In this document: positions 16,657 through 23,789 of the stretch, piece after piece
Numbering within the stretch: the first letter of the stretch is position 1
Layout of the letters: each line of letters starts with the position of its first letter
Virus record (IMG/VR): IMGVR_UViG_3300029319_000137
Span: 1 to 40,167 of that record
Origin: a virus
Reading direction: 5' to 3' (one strand)
Length of the DNA: 40,167 nucleotides
Position numbers and translations under genes: made by a program
The notes under the pieces: generated by a model
Told to the model about the DNA's origin: nothing
Database searches by the model: none
What the model saw: the letters and a program-made list of their open reading frames with translations, nothing else

Positions 16657-16809
16657 CTAACTCGTATTTTTTGTCATTTTCCCAGAGAGGGTGATAGTTC
16701 TGGAGTCGAACTGCTTCTGGCCCCCTCCCCTCTGGACTACGTACACCAGGACAACATTTTACGTAGACTATAAACAAAAATTACGTACTCTAGGAAAAAC
16801 TGTCAGATG

Positions 16810-16987
16810 TTAATGATGATTGAAAAATAAGTATAAAGGAAAAGTAAAGGGAGGGCGAGAGGGTGAGAGAGGTTTATTGATGTTTGTATTTATATAAATA
16901 TATTTTTATATATATAATAAGACCCCCCAAGCTACTTACCTCTCCCTCTTTTCGCGTGATATACTTATAAATCAATCATCATCAATA
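16810..16987. other. Divergent control region: long inverted repeat around an AT-only core (origin/promoter candidate)
   Basis: The gap 16778-17086 separates the two transcription blocks. ATGATGATTGA plus ATAAGTATA occurs at 16813-16835 on the plus strand and again, inverted, at 16984-16962, spaced by three bases in both arms. Inside these lies a second inverted pair, GAGAGGT (16867-16873) and ACCTCTC (16938-16944), within purine-rich arms. The centre (16873-16920) is almost pure A/T with a TATATATA-like run. Such symmetry around an easily melted core is typical of a replication origin or of face-to-face promoters. No phage-type tandem iterons were seen. AACAGTTG occurs at 17010-17017. Confidence 0.55.
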
Positions 16988-17086
16988 CCCACTAAAACTT
17001 TCTCCAAATAACAGTTGACAACCTAGCCCAAAAAATGCTAGTTTTGCAGCACGTGCTAGATGCGCGTTTTAACTACTAAAAACATA

Positions 17087-17545
17087 ATGAGTACAAAATA
17101 CATGAACCACGTGGCGGCCTTTGCGGCCAAATTCACCATTGAAGATAACAGACTCGGCAACGATGCTATACGCTACACCGGAAGCGTAGCAGACGCTGAG
17201 GCGTTTATTACGGCTCAGACTGAGCGCCCCGGCGAAGGAGATCAGTCTAGTTATGAAAAGGTGTTGTTGGAGATTCTAACTGCTAACTTCAACAGCAAGG
17301 TGAATGACCTACCGGCGGAAGAGAACAGTGAAGCCTTGCTAAAGCGCCTTAACGGCTGGCACAAGCGCCCCGAAAAGGCTACCACAAGCGCCGAGAACGC
17401 CGCCAACAAAGGCCAAGTAAAAGAGACCAACAACCTCGCGGGAGAGTTGGCGGAGGCAATCGCAAAACATGGAGCAGACTCTGAACAAGCCAAGGCCGCG
17501 CAAGATGCGCTTACGGCCTACGCTCTCTCACAGATAGGCAAGTAG
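17087..17545 (+). CDS. Hypothetical early protein (152 aa)
   Basis: Best start is ATG 17087 (MSTKYMNHVAAF); an in-frame ATG lies 27 bases upstream. The first 85 residues include VADAEAFITAQ and SSYEKVLLEILTANFNSKV; the rest is Ala/Glu/Lys-rich and helical (AGELAEAIAKHGADSEQAKAAQ). I do not recognise it, although the YEKVLLEIL..NF...V stretch loosely resembles the EKTLALLNQQV..R segment of the gene at 24,765, so the two may be distant relatives. It is the first gene of the plus-strand block, stands alone between the divergent region and a perfect terminator, and so is probably a strongly expressed single early transcript. Confidence 0.75.
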   Translation: MSTKYMNHVAAFAAKFTIEDNRLGNDAIRYTGSVADAEAFITAQTERPGEGDQSSYEKVLLEILTANFNSKVNDLPAEENSEALLKRLNGWHKRPEKATTSAENAANKGQVKETNNLAGELAEAIAKHGADSEQAKAAQDALTAYALSQIGK

Positions 17546-17572
17546 TCTCCCCCGCAACATACACCAAGCAAA

Positions 17573-17598
17573 CCGTCCCAAAGAGGGACGGTTTTTTT
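17573..17598 (+). terminator. Rho-independent terminator
   Basis: CCGTCCC (17573-17579), a five-base AAAGA loop, GGGACGG (17585-17591) and seven T residues form a textbook intrinsic terminator, 27 bases after the first early gene. It isolates that gene from the next operon, which has its own sigma-70 promoter. Confidence 0.95.
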
Positions 17599-17747
17599 CT
17601 TCCCTCTACCAATTACACTTTTACCCCTTTTCTATAATCTCGTATCCCCCGATCTACATCCCCCGCAACTTATAGACTACAACCCTTTTAATAAGTAAAG
17701 TAACAATCCCCAACAGCTAGACCACACAAATAACCCGTAGAATATGC

Positions 17748-17775
17748 TTGTTTATTACGTAGAGTATGGTATAAT
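17748..17775 (+). promoter_or_regulatory. Sigma-70 promoter with extended -10
   Basis: TTGTTT (17748-17753), 16 bases, TGG then TATAAT (17770-17775). The -10 box is perfect and carries the TGN extension; the -35 box matches 4 of 6. It sits 28 bases before the ATG of the next gene and follows a terminator. It would drive the whole early/replication operon from host RNA polymerase. The stretch 17599-17747 holds no other feature I can support. Confidence 0.8.
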
Positions 17776-17803
17776 TGGCGGTTGCTAGAGAAAGAAAGTT
17801 AAG

Positions 17804-18289
17804 ATGAACCTAGACTACCTACTAAATGACACAAAGACCACGCAGGTTTGGTGCTTACTGAAGCTTGCCAAGCCTACGTGCAACCCAATGTATGATACTT
17901 ACTACCGCAACGACTCAGTTGAGATTACTCTAGCTGAAGCCGTGCGCGTAGCAGACGCTCAACTTCCAGATGTCGTAGTTGAGTACCAAGGCGAGGAGTA
18001 CACTAAGACTTGGTACGATAAGCCCATGCCGAAACTTAGCGTAGGTAAAGCACGCCTCTGGTGTAAGCAAGCATGGATTGCTAGCCGACAACGCCGGAGT
18101 CTTGAGCAAGACAAGATTGCAAAGCGTACCGCAAAGATCGAGATGGTCATAGACTACTTTGTCCAAAAGCTAGGGCGAGACCGGCAAAAGGTTAGACTAC
18201 AACTCCTGAGCGAGATGGACAGGACAACCCAGCAAGCTACGATAGACGCAATCTATCCTATGGCCCAACAAGCCTTAGCCCACAAGTAA
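17804..18289 (+). CDS. Hypothetical early protein (161 aa)
   Basis: No family recognised. The N-terminal half contains VWCLLKLAKPTCNPMYDTYY and a short beta segment (VVVEYQGEEYTKTWYDKPMP). The C-terminal half is helical and basic (ARLWCKQAWIASRQRRSLEQ), with a KLGRDRQKVRLQLLSEM stretch that might be a three-helix or HTH-like unit. It starts 29 bases after the sigma-70 promoter and ends three bases before the next gene, so it leads the early operon. The basic helical C-terminus could bind nucleic acid. Confidence 0.8.
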   Translation: MNLDYLLNDTKTTQVWCLLKLAKPTCNPMYDTYYRNDSVEITLAEAVRVADAQLPDVVVEYQGEEYTKTWYDKPMPKLSVGKARLWCKQAWIASRQRRSLEQDKIAKRTAKIEMVIDYFVQKLGRDRQKVRLQLLSEMDRTTQQATIDAIYPMAQQALAHK

Positions 18290-18291
18290 TC

Positions 18292-18777
18292 ATGAACATA
18301 TTCTACGTAGAACTAGACCCTGCCGCAGCGGCTCGTAGTCTTTGTGACAAGCACGTTGTCAAGATGCCGTTGGAATCCGCGCAGATGTTGTGCGCTCCAT
18401 TTGCTACAGCACCATACAAGCGCGTACACTACAATCACCCTTGTACTGTATGGGCCAGAGAGTCTAAAGCAAATTACGAGTGGCTCCTAGACCACGCTTT
18501 CGCCCTACTCCAAGAGTACACCAACAGATACGGCAAGATACACGCATCGGGTAGCGTTGTTCGCTGGTGTTCCCAGGAGTACATTCGGCTGAACTTCCCA
18601 GAGCGCAAGCTTACTCCACACCCCCAATGTTTCGGAGACTACAACAACTATTGTTATACTCCAAACGACCCGCTTACGGCTTACCGCAAATACTATTGGA
18701 TAGCCAAGCGTGCGTTTGCCAAGTGGCGTAACTCCCCCGTGCCTGAGTGGTACAATAAAGATTTAATCCAAGGCTAG
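18292..18777 (+). CDS. Conserved phage protein with CDKHVVKM motif (161 aa)
   Basis: The protein begins MNIFYVELDPAAAARSLCDKHVVKM and continues with an ESAQML segment, HPCTVWARESKANYEWLL (residues 49-66), YTNRYGKIH, and a final PLTAYRKYYW..KRAFAKW. These blocks are those of a widespread phage and bacterial family often left as hypothetical; I recall some databases linking it to pyrimidine-dimer glycosylase-like domains, which I cannot verify. Conserved Cys, Asp, His, Lys and Arg residues suggest an enzyme acting on nucleic acid. Second gene of the early operon. Confidence 0.8.
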   Translation: MNIFYVELDPAAAARSLCDKHVVKMPLESAQMLCAPFATAPYKRVHYNHPCTVWARESKANYEWLLDHAFALLQEYTNRYGKIHASGSVVRWCSQEYIRLNFPERKLTPHPQCFGDYNNYCYTPNDPLTAYRKYYWIAKRAFAKWRNSPVPEWYNKDLIQG

Positions 18778-18799
18778 TAACTTTGGACTACCCAAGAAA

Positions 18800-20347
18800 A
18801 TGAAAGTACAGAAACCAGACAGAGACCATATGCTAGATTGCACAGAGCATATAGTCCAAGCGGCTATTGAAACGATAGTCGAGAATGCCGGAGCGCGTAG
18901 TATGCCGTTCCAGATAAAGGCTGCGACAAGTGCAGCCATCAAGCTACAGCAGAAGCAGGGTGTTCTGCTCCAAGCTCACGCCGGTCTAGGGAAAACCTAC
19001 ATGGTACTCCCTGCAATCAAGTACCTACTCGACAACAACCTACTCGAGAAGAAAAGCAATTGGCCTATGCCAATCTTGTGGGTTACTCCAGCAGCAGTAA
19101 TCCCCCAAACTCTAGAGGTCATCAACCAGTTTAGGCTAACCCCCTATGTATTCCCTATGTCTTACGCCGGTCTACGAGGTAAGATAGGTGAGCAGGTTTA
19201 CTGGACTAAGCACAAGCATCCGGTACACAATACGTTCGCATACAACTGGAATCCACACGCTTTGCCGTCTATGGTAGTCTTTGATGAATGCCAAGGTCTC
19301 AAGAACGAGACCGCTTCCCAGACACAAATCGCTTGGTCTATCCCACAGGGAGTCAAACGTATCTTTATCTCTGCCACTCCCTACCAGAAAGTTAGCGAGT
19401 CACGTAGCGTAGTCCAAGGTGTAGGTATGAACTACGGCCAAGAACAGGTTACGACAGAGACCGCCCCACAACTACTCCGAGACATCGCTCGCTGGGGTAG
19501 CCCGAACAAACTATGTCAAGCGCAAATGGGTAGGCTACGTGACTCCATGAAACCTTACGCTGTCTACGTACCAAAGGTGCGCTACAAGCACGTAACCCAC
19601 ACGCGCTGTCGTCTCATAGAGTTTGAGAGCGACGAAGAGAAGGCACAATATGATGGCTTCTACGAAGCGTTCCTCGCCAAGTGTCGTAAGTACGACCGTA
19701 ACACTAACTTCGGTTGGAACGAGATGCTCGTAGCTATGCAGAAGTTCCGAGAGGGAGCCGAACTTACTCGCGCCAAGCGTATGGCCAAGCGTGCGATAAG
19801 CACTATCGAGCGGGGCCGACAGACTATCGTAGTCTGCAACTTTGTTGAACCTATGCGAGAAGTATACAAGTCTCTGGTAGACCTCGGCCTTCCCAAGTCT
19901 AGGATTACTCACATCGTTGGCGGACAATCCCAAAGTACAAGGGAACACCAACGACAACAGTTCCAGAAAGGTGACGCGGATGTTATGCTATTCACCATGC
20001 GGTCAGGTGGCGTAGGTATCAGCTTACACCACGACAACGAGAAGGCTAGACCACGACACATAATCATACCTCCGACATGGTCAGCCATAGACTTAGTCCA
20101 AGCACTAGGTCGAGGCCACCGTATAACTTCCATCTCTGACACAACTCAGGATGTTATATGGTACAAGAACACCATAGAGGAAAAGGTATGTGAGCGAGTG
20201 GAGGCCAAGCTAGGTTGTATCAACGCTTCAGTAGGTGCAAAAGAGAATTGGGTCAACGTATTCACCAACGGTACAGTACAAAAAGACATAGCTACCAAAG
20301 ATGAATACACCGAGAACGAAGAGGAAAACCTTACAGTAGAACAATGA
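18800..20347 (+). CDS. SF2 DEAD/SNF2-type helicase (515 aa)
   Basis: Two RecA-like domains are visible. Walker A is AHAGLGKT (residues 59-66), motif II is FDECQ (161-165, a DEAH-box variant), motif III is SATP (191-194), motif V-like GGVGISLH (403-410) and motif VI QALGRGHR (434-441). The order and the GRGHR end resemble SNF2/UvsW-like superfamily 2 translocases. Substrate is likely branched or duplex DNA during replication or repair. Its stop overlaps the next ATG by four bases. No DnaB-type replicative helicase was seen, so this or the ATPase at 32.8 kb may fill that role. Confidence 0.9.
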   Translation: MKVQKPDRDHMLDCTEHIVQAAIETIVENAGARSMPFQIKAATSAAIKLQQKQGVLLQAHAGLGKTYMVLPAIKYLLDNNLLEKKSNWPMPILWVTPAAVIPQTLEVINQFRLTPYVFPMSYAGLRGKIGEQVYWTKHKHPVHNTFAYNWNPHALPSMVVFDECQGLKNETASQTQIAWSIPQGVKRIFISATPYQKVSESRSVVQGVGMNYGQEQVTTETAPQLLRDIARWGSPNKLCQAQMGRLRDSMKPYAVYVPKVRYKHVTHTRCRLIEFESDEEKAQYDGFYEAFLAKCRKYDRNTNFGWNEMLVAMQKFREGAELTRAKRMAKRAISTIERGRQTIVVCNFVEPMREVYKSLVDLGLPKSRITHIVGGQSQSTREHQRQQFQKGDADVMLFTMRSGGVGISLHHDNEKARPRHIIIPPTWSAIDLVQALGRGHRITSISDTTQDVIWYKNTIEEKVCERVEAKLGCINASVGAKENWVNVFTNGTVQKDIATKDEYTENEEENLTVEQ

Positions 20348-20637
20348 AAAAACTATCACGAGAAACAAAAATAACAAGACTGTGCGAAAGACTACGCGGA
20401 GAACCTTCGCCAACTAGAATCGGCACTATAACCGAAGGCTCCCTTGAGATACAGATTAACAGGGGAGATAAGCTAAACTACACACGCTTGGCGTTTATCG
20501 TAGATCACTGGGACAACCTATCCTGGCAAGATAAAACATGGCGGATTAAGTTTGCTCAGTTTATAAACTACGAAAGCCCTTGGCCGCTAGGTTGGTACAG
20601 CAAACAACCTTACACCAGAAAGGAGACTACGCTATGA
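20344..20637 (+). CDS. Hypothetical basic protein (97 aa)
   Basis: MKKLSRETKITRLCERLR opens a basic helix; the middle has short beta segments and the C-terminus is aromatic-rich (SPWPLGWYSKQPY). No family recognised. It overlaps both neighbours by four bases (ATGA), typical of translational coupling in this operon. The AAAGGAG near its 3' end serves as ribosome site for the following gene. Confidence 0.75.
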   Translation: MKKLSRETKITRLCERLRGEPSPTRIGTITEGSLEIQINRGDKLNYTRLAFIVDHWDNLSWQDKTWRIKFAQFINYESPWPLGWYSKQPYTRKETTL

Positions 20638-20972
20638 GTTTCGCAGCACAACAAAACATCTTTAAGATACGCTTCGACTACACACAAACACCGAAGCCAG
20701 AGTATAGCGAGCCGACAGTGTACTATAGTCTCACCGTCTCCGCTATCCACGACGACGGCTACAAGCAAGATACTGTAGAAGTCGCCATCTACGATAACCA
20801 CAACAACTGGTATACGTTCGATGTTCACAGCGAGAACTACGACGACGTTATACCACACGGGCCAGACTCTGATGTAATGAGAGGCGTTAACGCACGACAG
20901 TACGCTGCGATACTCGATAGCATAGACTACATCGCTAACCTCGTTAACATAGTACCACTACAGAAGATATGA
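20634..20972 (+). CDS. Hypothetical protein (112 aa)
   Basis: Start ATG 20634 (MSFAAQQNIFKIRF) is chosen over an upstream in-frame ATG at 20580 because AAAGGAG ends nine bases before it and it forms an ATGA overlap with the preceding stop. The product is beta-rich in its first 80 residues (SLTVSAIHDDG, DTVEVAIYDNHNNWYTFDV) and helical at the end. Acidic, soluble, no motif known to me. Fourth gene in the early operon. Confidence 0.75.
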   Translation: MSFAAQQNIFKIRFDYTQTPKPEYSEPTVYYSLTVSAIHDDGYKQDTVEVAIYDNHNNWYTFDVHSENYDDVIPHGPDSDVMRGVNARQYAAILDSIDYIANLVNIVPLQKI

Positions 20973-21127
20973 GCCGCAAGTATACAAACCTACTTATCGA
21001 AATGGTCGAAGATGGTAGAGTAGACAAAGACCAACTTATCCTAGCCTTCGCCAAGTACATGAGCGAGGACGAAGTAAAGGACATGATGCACCTAAACGAA
21101 ATAACTACAGACAACGATGAAGAATAA
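20969..21127 (+). CDS. Small conserved-type phage protein (52 aa)
   Basis: ATG 20969 overlaps the previous stop (ATGA). The product reads MSRKYTNLLIEMVEDG then a helical DQLILAFAKYMSEDEVKDMM and an acidic tail. The layout (Y...L..MV..G..D...L....KYMSEDEV.DMM) matches a small helical protein that I recall from many T7-like and T4-like marine phages next to replication genes; its function is unknown. Short but supported by coupling on the left and codon pattern. Confidence 0.75.
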   Translation: MSRKYTNLLIEMVEDGRVDKDQLILAFAKYMSEDEVKDMMHLNEITTDNDEE

Positions 21128-21143
21128 AACATACATACACTTA

Positions 21144-21239
21144 ATGTACTCTATGACAACCGTACTCCATTGGACTATCCTTGGTACTCTAGCATGGGTA
21201 ACAGGTATAGCCCTCGGCTACTTACTATTCTACCCATGA
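21144..21239 (+). CDS. Micro-protein with one membrane segment (31 aa)
   Basis: ATG 21144 (or 21153) opens MYSMTTVLHWTILGTL and continues with a hydrophobic segment to the end (AWVTGIALGYLLFYP). The stop forms an ATGA overlap with the next gene's ATG at 21236, the same coupling used throughout this operon. One span of about 20 residues fills nearly the whole protein. Function unknown; possibilities are an early membrane-acting inhibitor or superinfection factor. It is out of frame with the longer frame that covers it, whose own early codons lack a coupled start. Confidence 0.6.
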   Translation: MYSMTTVLHWTILGTLAWVTGIALGYLLFYP

Positions 21240-21592
21240 ACCCACAGGATAAAGAATACGTAGACCTACCACACACCTACGTCTTTACCATAGACAACGA
21301 GACAGCGTTCAGGAATATCGGGGAATGTATCCCAACAATTCTTGAAGCGTACGAAAAAGCCGGAGACATTAAAGGCTACAGCTTTGGCAACTGGATAGAA
21401 GTCCAAGCTCCCTCTTATGTCTACGGAAAAAGTCTAGCTTGGACAGATCGCAAGCTAATCAACAAGACTACTTATTGGATAGTCTTTAAGACATCTGAAT
21501 ATGTAGATGTCATGCGTCCAATACAAGCTCTATGTATGTACCTAGATGCAAAGAAAAACAATAACAACAACACAGAAGAAAATGAGTTCTAA
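21236..21592 (+). CDS. Hypothetical protein (118 aa)
   Basis: Start ATG 21236 (MNPQDKEYVDLPHTYVF) is preferred to an earlier in-frame start at 21170 because of the ATGA overlap with the upstream micro-gene. Mixed alpha/beta with several Trp and Tyr residues (GYSFGNWIEVQAPSYVYG, NKTTYWIVFKTSEYVDVM) and an Asn-rich C-terminal linker. No family recognised. Overlaps the AAA+ gene downstream by 11 bases. Confidence 0.75.
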   Translation: MNPQDKEYVDLPHTYVFTIDNETAFRNIGECIPTILEAYEKAGDIKGYSFGNWIEVQAPSYVYGKSLAWTDRKLINKTTYWIVFKTSEYVDVMRPIQALCMYLDAKKNNNNNTEENEF

Positions 21593-22640
21593 CAATGACT
21601 GGATAGATGGACTAACAGAACAAGTCCTAGGAAAAATAGACAACAAGTACACAGAGAAGTTTACTGCTCTGGAAAAGGCAATCGCTGAGACTACTCAGCA
21701 GAATGTAAAGCTAGAAATCAAGCGTGTCATAGCGCACAACAGGGAACACTACTCTACGTTGGAGGGTCAGCACTACCAAGTGAAGCCCCTACTCGAAACG
21801 CTGGGAGCCGGTTTGTCTGCTATGATTATCGGGCCTACGGGTAGCGGCAAGACACGGGTAACAAAGCCTGTCGCCAAAGCCCTTGGTTGTAAGCACTACG
21901 CTATACGTCAGGTTAACAAACAGACAGGGACGCACGACCTTATTGGATTCAATAACAGTGGCGGACAGTACGTACCTGGTGTGTTGACTAACGTGATTAA
22001 AGACGGTGGTCTAGCTGTTATAGATGAGATGGACAACGGGAATAGTAACGTACTCATGATTATCAAGGGTATTTGTAGCGGGCATATCAATATGCCGTAC
22101 GGCCCGCAGGATGTACACCCTGACTGTCGGCTTATGTGTACCGCAAACACGTGGGGACTTGGGCCAGACCGCGAGTACGTAGGACGCAACGCGCTAGACG
22201 TAGCCCTGCTGAACGAGTTCGTCTGTATAGAATGGCCGTACGATACAGATGCGGAGAAAGCTTGGGTTAAGGAAACGTACATCCGAGTAGACAAACCTCA
22301 CATTACTCCCGTACAGTTTAATAAATTCTGCGACAGGTTCCAGAAGATGCGGGAGTACGCAGAGAACAACAAGATACGAGTCATCTTCAGCACACGTAAC
22401 CTACACCAGTGTATTACCTTACAGGCTATGTCCGGTTGGGATGCAGTAGATTGCCTAGATGCGACAGTCTTTCGCTCTGTCAAAGGTGACGCTCGACGTA
22501 AGCTACTCGACGTATACATGGAGAAGCTCAAGCCCATAAAGACTCAGTACAAAAGCCCGCACGATAAGAATCCACCATCTATGGAGCCGAACGTACCGGA
22601 AGAAGTAAAAGATATTGTAGACGAAGAAGTACCGTTTTGA
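21582..22640 (+). CDS. CobS/MoxR-type AAA+ ATPase (352 aa)
   Basis: Start ATG 21582 (MSSNNDWIDGL) is used; an upstream in-frame ATG lies inside the previous gene. Walker A is GPTGSGKT (84-91), Walker B LAVIDEMD (144-151), sensor 1 around Asn189 (LMCTANTWG), and an arginine-bearing GRNALDVALLNEF follows, the arrangement of the MoxR/CobS (AAA_5) clade. The phrases THDLIGF and GGQYVPGVL are CobS-like. In bacteria these ATPases pair with a VWA-domain partner to remodel or load metal into a client. In phages they recur with DUF7192-type proteins, and one follows here two genes downstream. The phage client is unknown. Confidence 0.88.
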   Translation: MSSNNDWIDGLTEQVLGKIDNKYTEKFTALEKAIAETTQQNVKLEIKRVIAHNREHYSTLEGQHYQVKPLLETLGAGLSAMIIGPTGSGKTRVTKPVAKALGCKHYAIRQVNKQTGTHDLIGFNNSGGQYVPGVLTNVIKDGGLAVIDEMDNGNSNVLMIIKGICSGHINMPYGPQDVHPDCRLMCTANTWGLGPDREYVGRNALDVALLNEFVCIEWPYDTDAEKAWVKETYIRVDKPHITPVQFNKFCDRFQKMREYAENNKIRVIFSTRNLHQCITLQAMSGWDAVDCLDATVFRSVKGDARRKLLDVYMEKLKPIKTQYKSPHDKNPPSMEPNVPEEVKDIVDEEVPF

Positions 22641-22648
22641 AAAGAGCT

Positions 22649-22933
22649 ATGAAGATAACACTAGATTACAAACTAAACCCCGACAAGGACTACACGTTAA
22701 AGGATATTAACCTATACCTCTACGCTTACTGCGAAGAAAGAAATCCAGAGGTAGCTCGTAAACTGTTTGACCCGCTAATGACCTTGGTAGGCTACAGTAT
22801 GGACTTGGTTATGAACTACGATGTAAACAAGATACTCGTAGAGTTGCCAAAGTTTGGGCGAGAGATACAAGAACTACGAGAAGAACGACAACGCCGCTTG
22901 AGCCATGAAGATAATAAAGAAAACAATCTATAG
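22649..22933 (+). CDS. Hypothetical helical protein (94 aa)
   Basis: ATG 22649 (MKITLDYKLNPDKDY) with AAAGAG upstream is preferred to an in-frame TTG at 22637. Mostly helical: INLYLYAYCEERNPEVARKL, then EIQELREERQRRL near the end. No family recognised. It lies between the CobS-like ATPase and its likely partner and overlaps the latter by 29 bases, so it may belong to the same complex. Confidence 0.7.
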   Translation: MKITLDYKLNPDKDYTLKDINLYLYAYCEERNPEVARKLFDPLMTLVGYSMDLVMNYDVNKILVELPKFGREIQELREERQRRLSHEDNKENNL

Positions 22934-23789
22934 TTGGGACGAGTTCCGCTCTGTCCTAGACAATGAACCAAAGCTAGACCAGGATAACTCAGACTTGAAC
23001 GTCTGGTCTTCAAAGGAAACTACAGAGACAGACGACTGGTACGGTACGAAGTCTTGGCTTGAAGCCGTGTTCATACTGGACGCAGGTGGTTGGGGTATAC
23101 CAAAGCTGGAGCGCACAAAGATAGACGACAAAATAACAGACTCTATCGCACCGCTCGAAGACTACCTGACAGAGTACGTGCCTACTGTAGCTGGAGGTAC
23201 AATAAACATAGAGGCTGCTATAGCAGACTGCTCTCCCGAACACTTCATGGAAGAAGAGGAAACAGAGACAGTCATAACCAAAGGCAAAAGACTCCTGACA
23301 ATCTACGTTAACTGCTGGAACCATTGCGGTATACCGGAGGACTGTTACTTCCATAGGGGAGCCTTGATATACAAAGCCATAGACCACCTAGAAACCTTGG
23401 GCTACGGCTGCGAAGTTATCGCCACATTCCCCTGTCGCAGCGGCCAAGAAGCCCACGTAACCTACGTTAAGATCAAGGACTTCCAAGAGATGATGGACAT
23501 AGACAAGTTGTGTATAACCATGTGCGCTACGTTTATGATGCGCCGATTCCTGTTCCACCTCCAAGAACTAGAACCGCCAGACATTCGCAAGAAGTTTGGC
23601 TACTTCGCCAACGGTGGCTACGGCACGCAGATAAAGATGGGTACTCTATCAGACGAAGACATTGCTATCCAACAAGACAGCTCCGAGCTTATCTTCTGGT
23701 ATGATGTCTCTGGACTAGAGCGAGTCAAGGACATAGAGGAGGCGTTCATCAAGTTAGTGGAGACCAAGTTCAATGAAGTCACAGACTGA
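22905..23789 (+). CDS. DUF7192-like protein, likely partner of the CobS-type ATPase (294 aa)
   Basis: The N-terminal third has SWDEFRSVLDNEP and a WLEAVFILDAGGWGIPKLE segment. The second half begins RLLTIYVNCWNHCGIPEDC (about 135-155), then YFHRGALIYKAIDHLETLGY and EVIATFPC, and an FHLQELEP helix. The alternation of a hydrophobic strand, helix and strand resembles a VWA-like Rossmann unit lacking a clear MIDAS (DxSxS) motif. I associate this layout with DUF7192 proteins that accompany CobS-like ATPases in phages; that is from memory. It overlaps the sigma-54 activator gene by 17 bases. Confidence 0.65.
   Translation: MKIIKKTIYSWDEFRSVLDNEPKLDQDNSDLNVWSSKETTETDDWYGTKSWLEAVFILDAGGWGIPKLERTKIDDKITDSIAPLEDYLTEYVPTVAGGTINIEAAIADCSPEHFMEEEETETVITKGKRLLTIYVNCWNHCGIPEDCYFHRGALIYKAIDHLETLGYGCEVIATFPCRSGQEAHVTYVKIKDFQEMMDIDKLCITMCATFMMRRFLFHLQELEPPDIRKKFGYFANGGYGTQIKMGTLSDEDIAIQQDSSELIFWYDVSGLERVKDIEEAFIKLVETKFNEVTD

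Noticed and set aside
16681-16745. tRNA-like segment on the minus strand with a GTTCGACTCC T-loop-like string and a CCAGAG/CTCTGG stem
   Set aside because: The five bases on each side of the supposed T-loop do not pair and no anticodon arm or D-arm forms. It remains only a stem-loop in the late leader.
16589-16777. N-terminal extension of the small late ORF from a TTG at 16777
   Set aside because: It would bury the sigma-54-type promoter and the operator pair in coding sequence; the start is TTG with no ribosome site.
18292-18777. Firm call as pyrimidine-dimer DNA glycosylase
   Set aside because: Only a database association from memory; the sequence shows no clear T4 endonuclease V motif, so only the conserved-motif description is kept.
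19535-19957. Minus-strand frame of 140 codons opposite the SF2 helicase
   Set aside because: It lies wholly inside the helicase domain-coding region with all motifs on the plus strand; no coupled neighbours on the minus strand.
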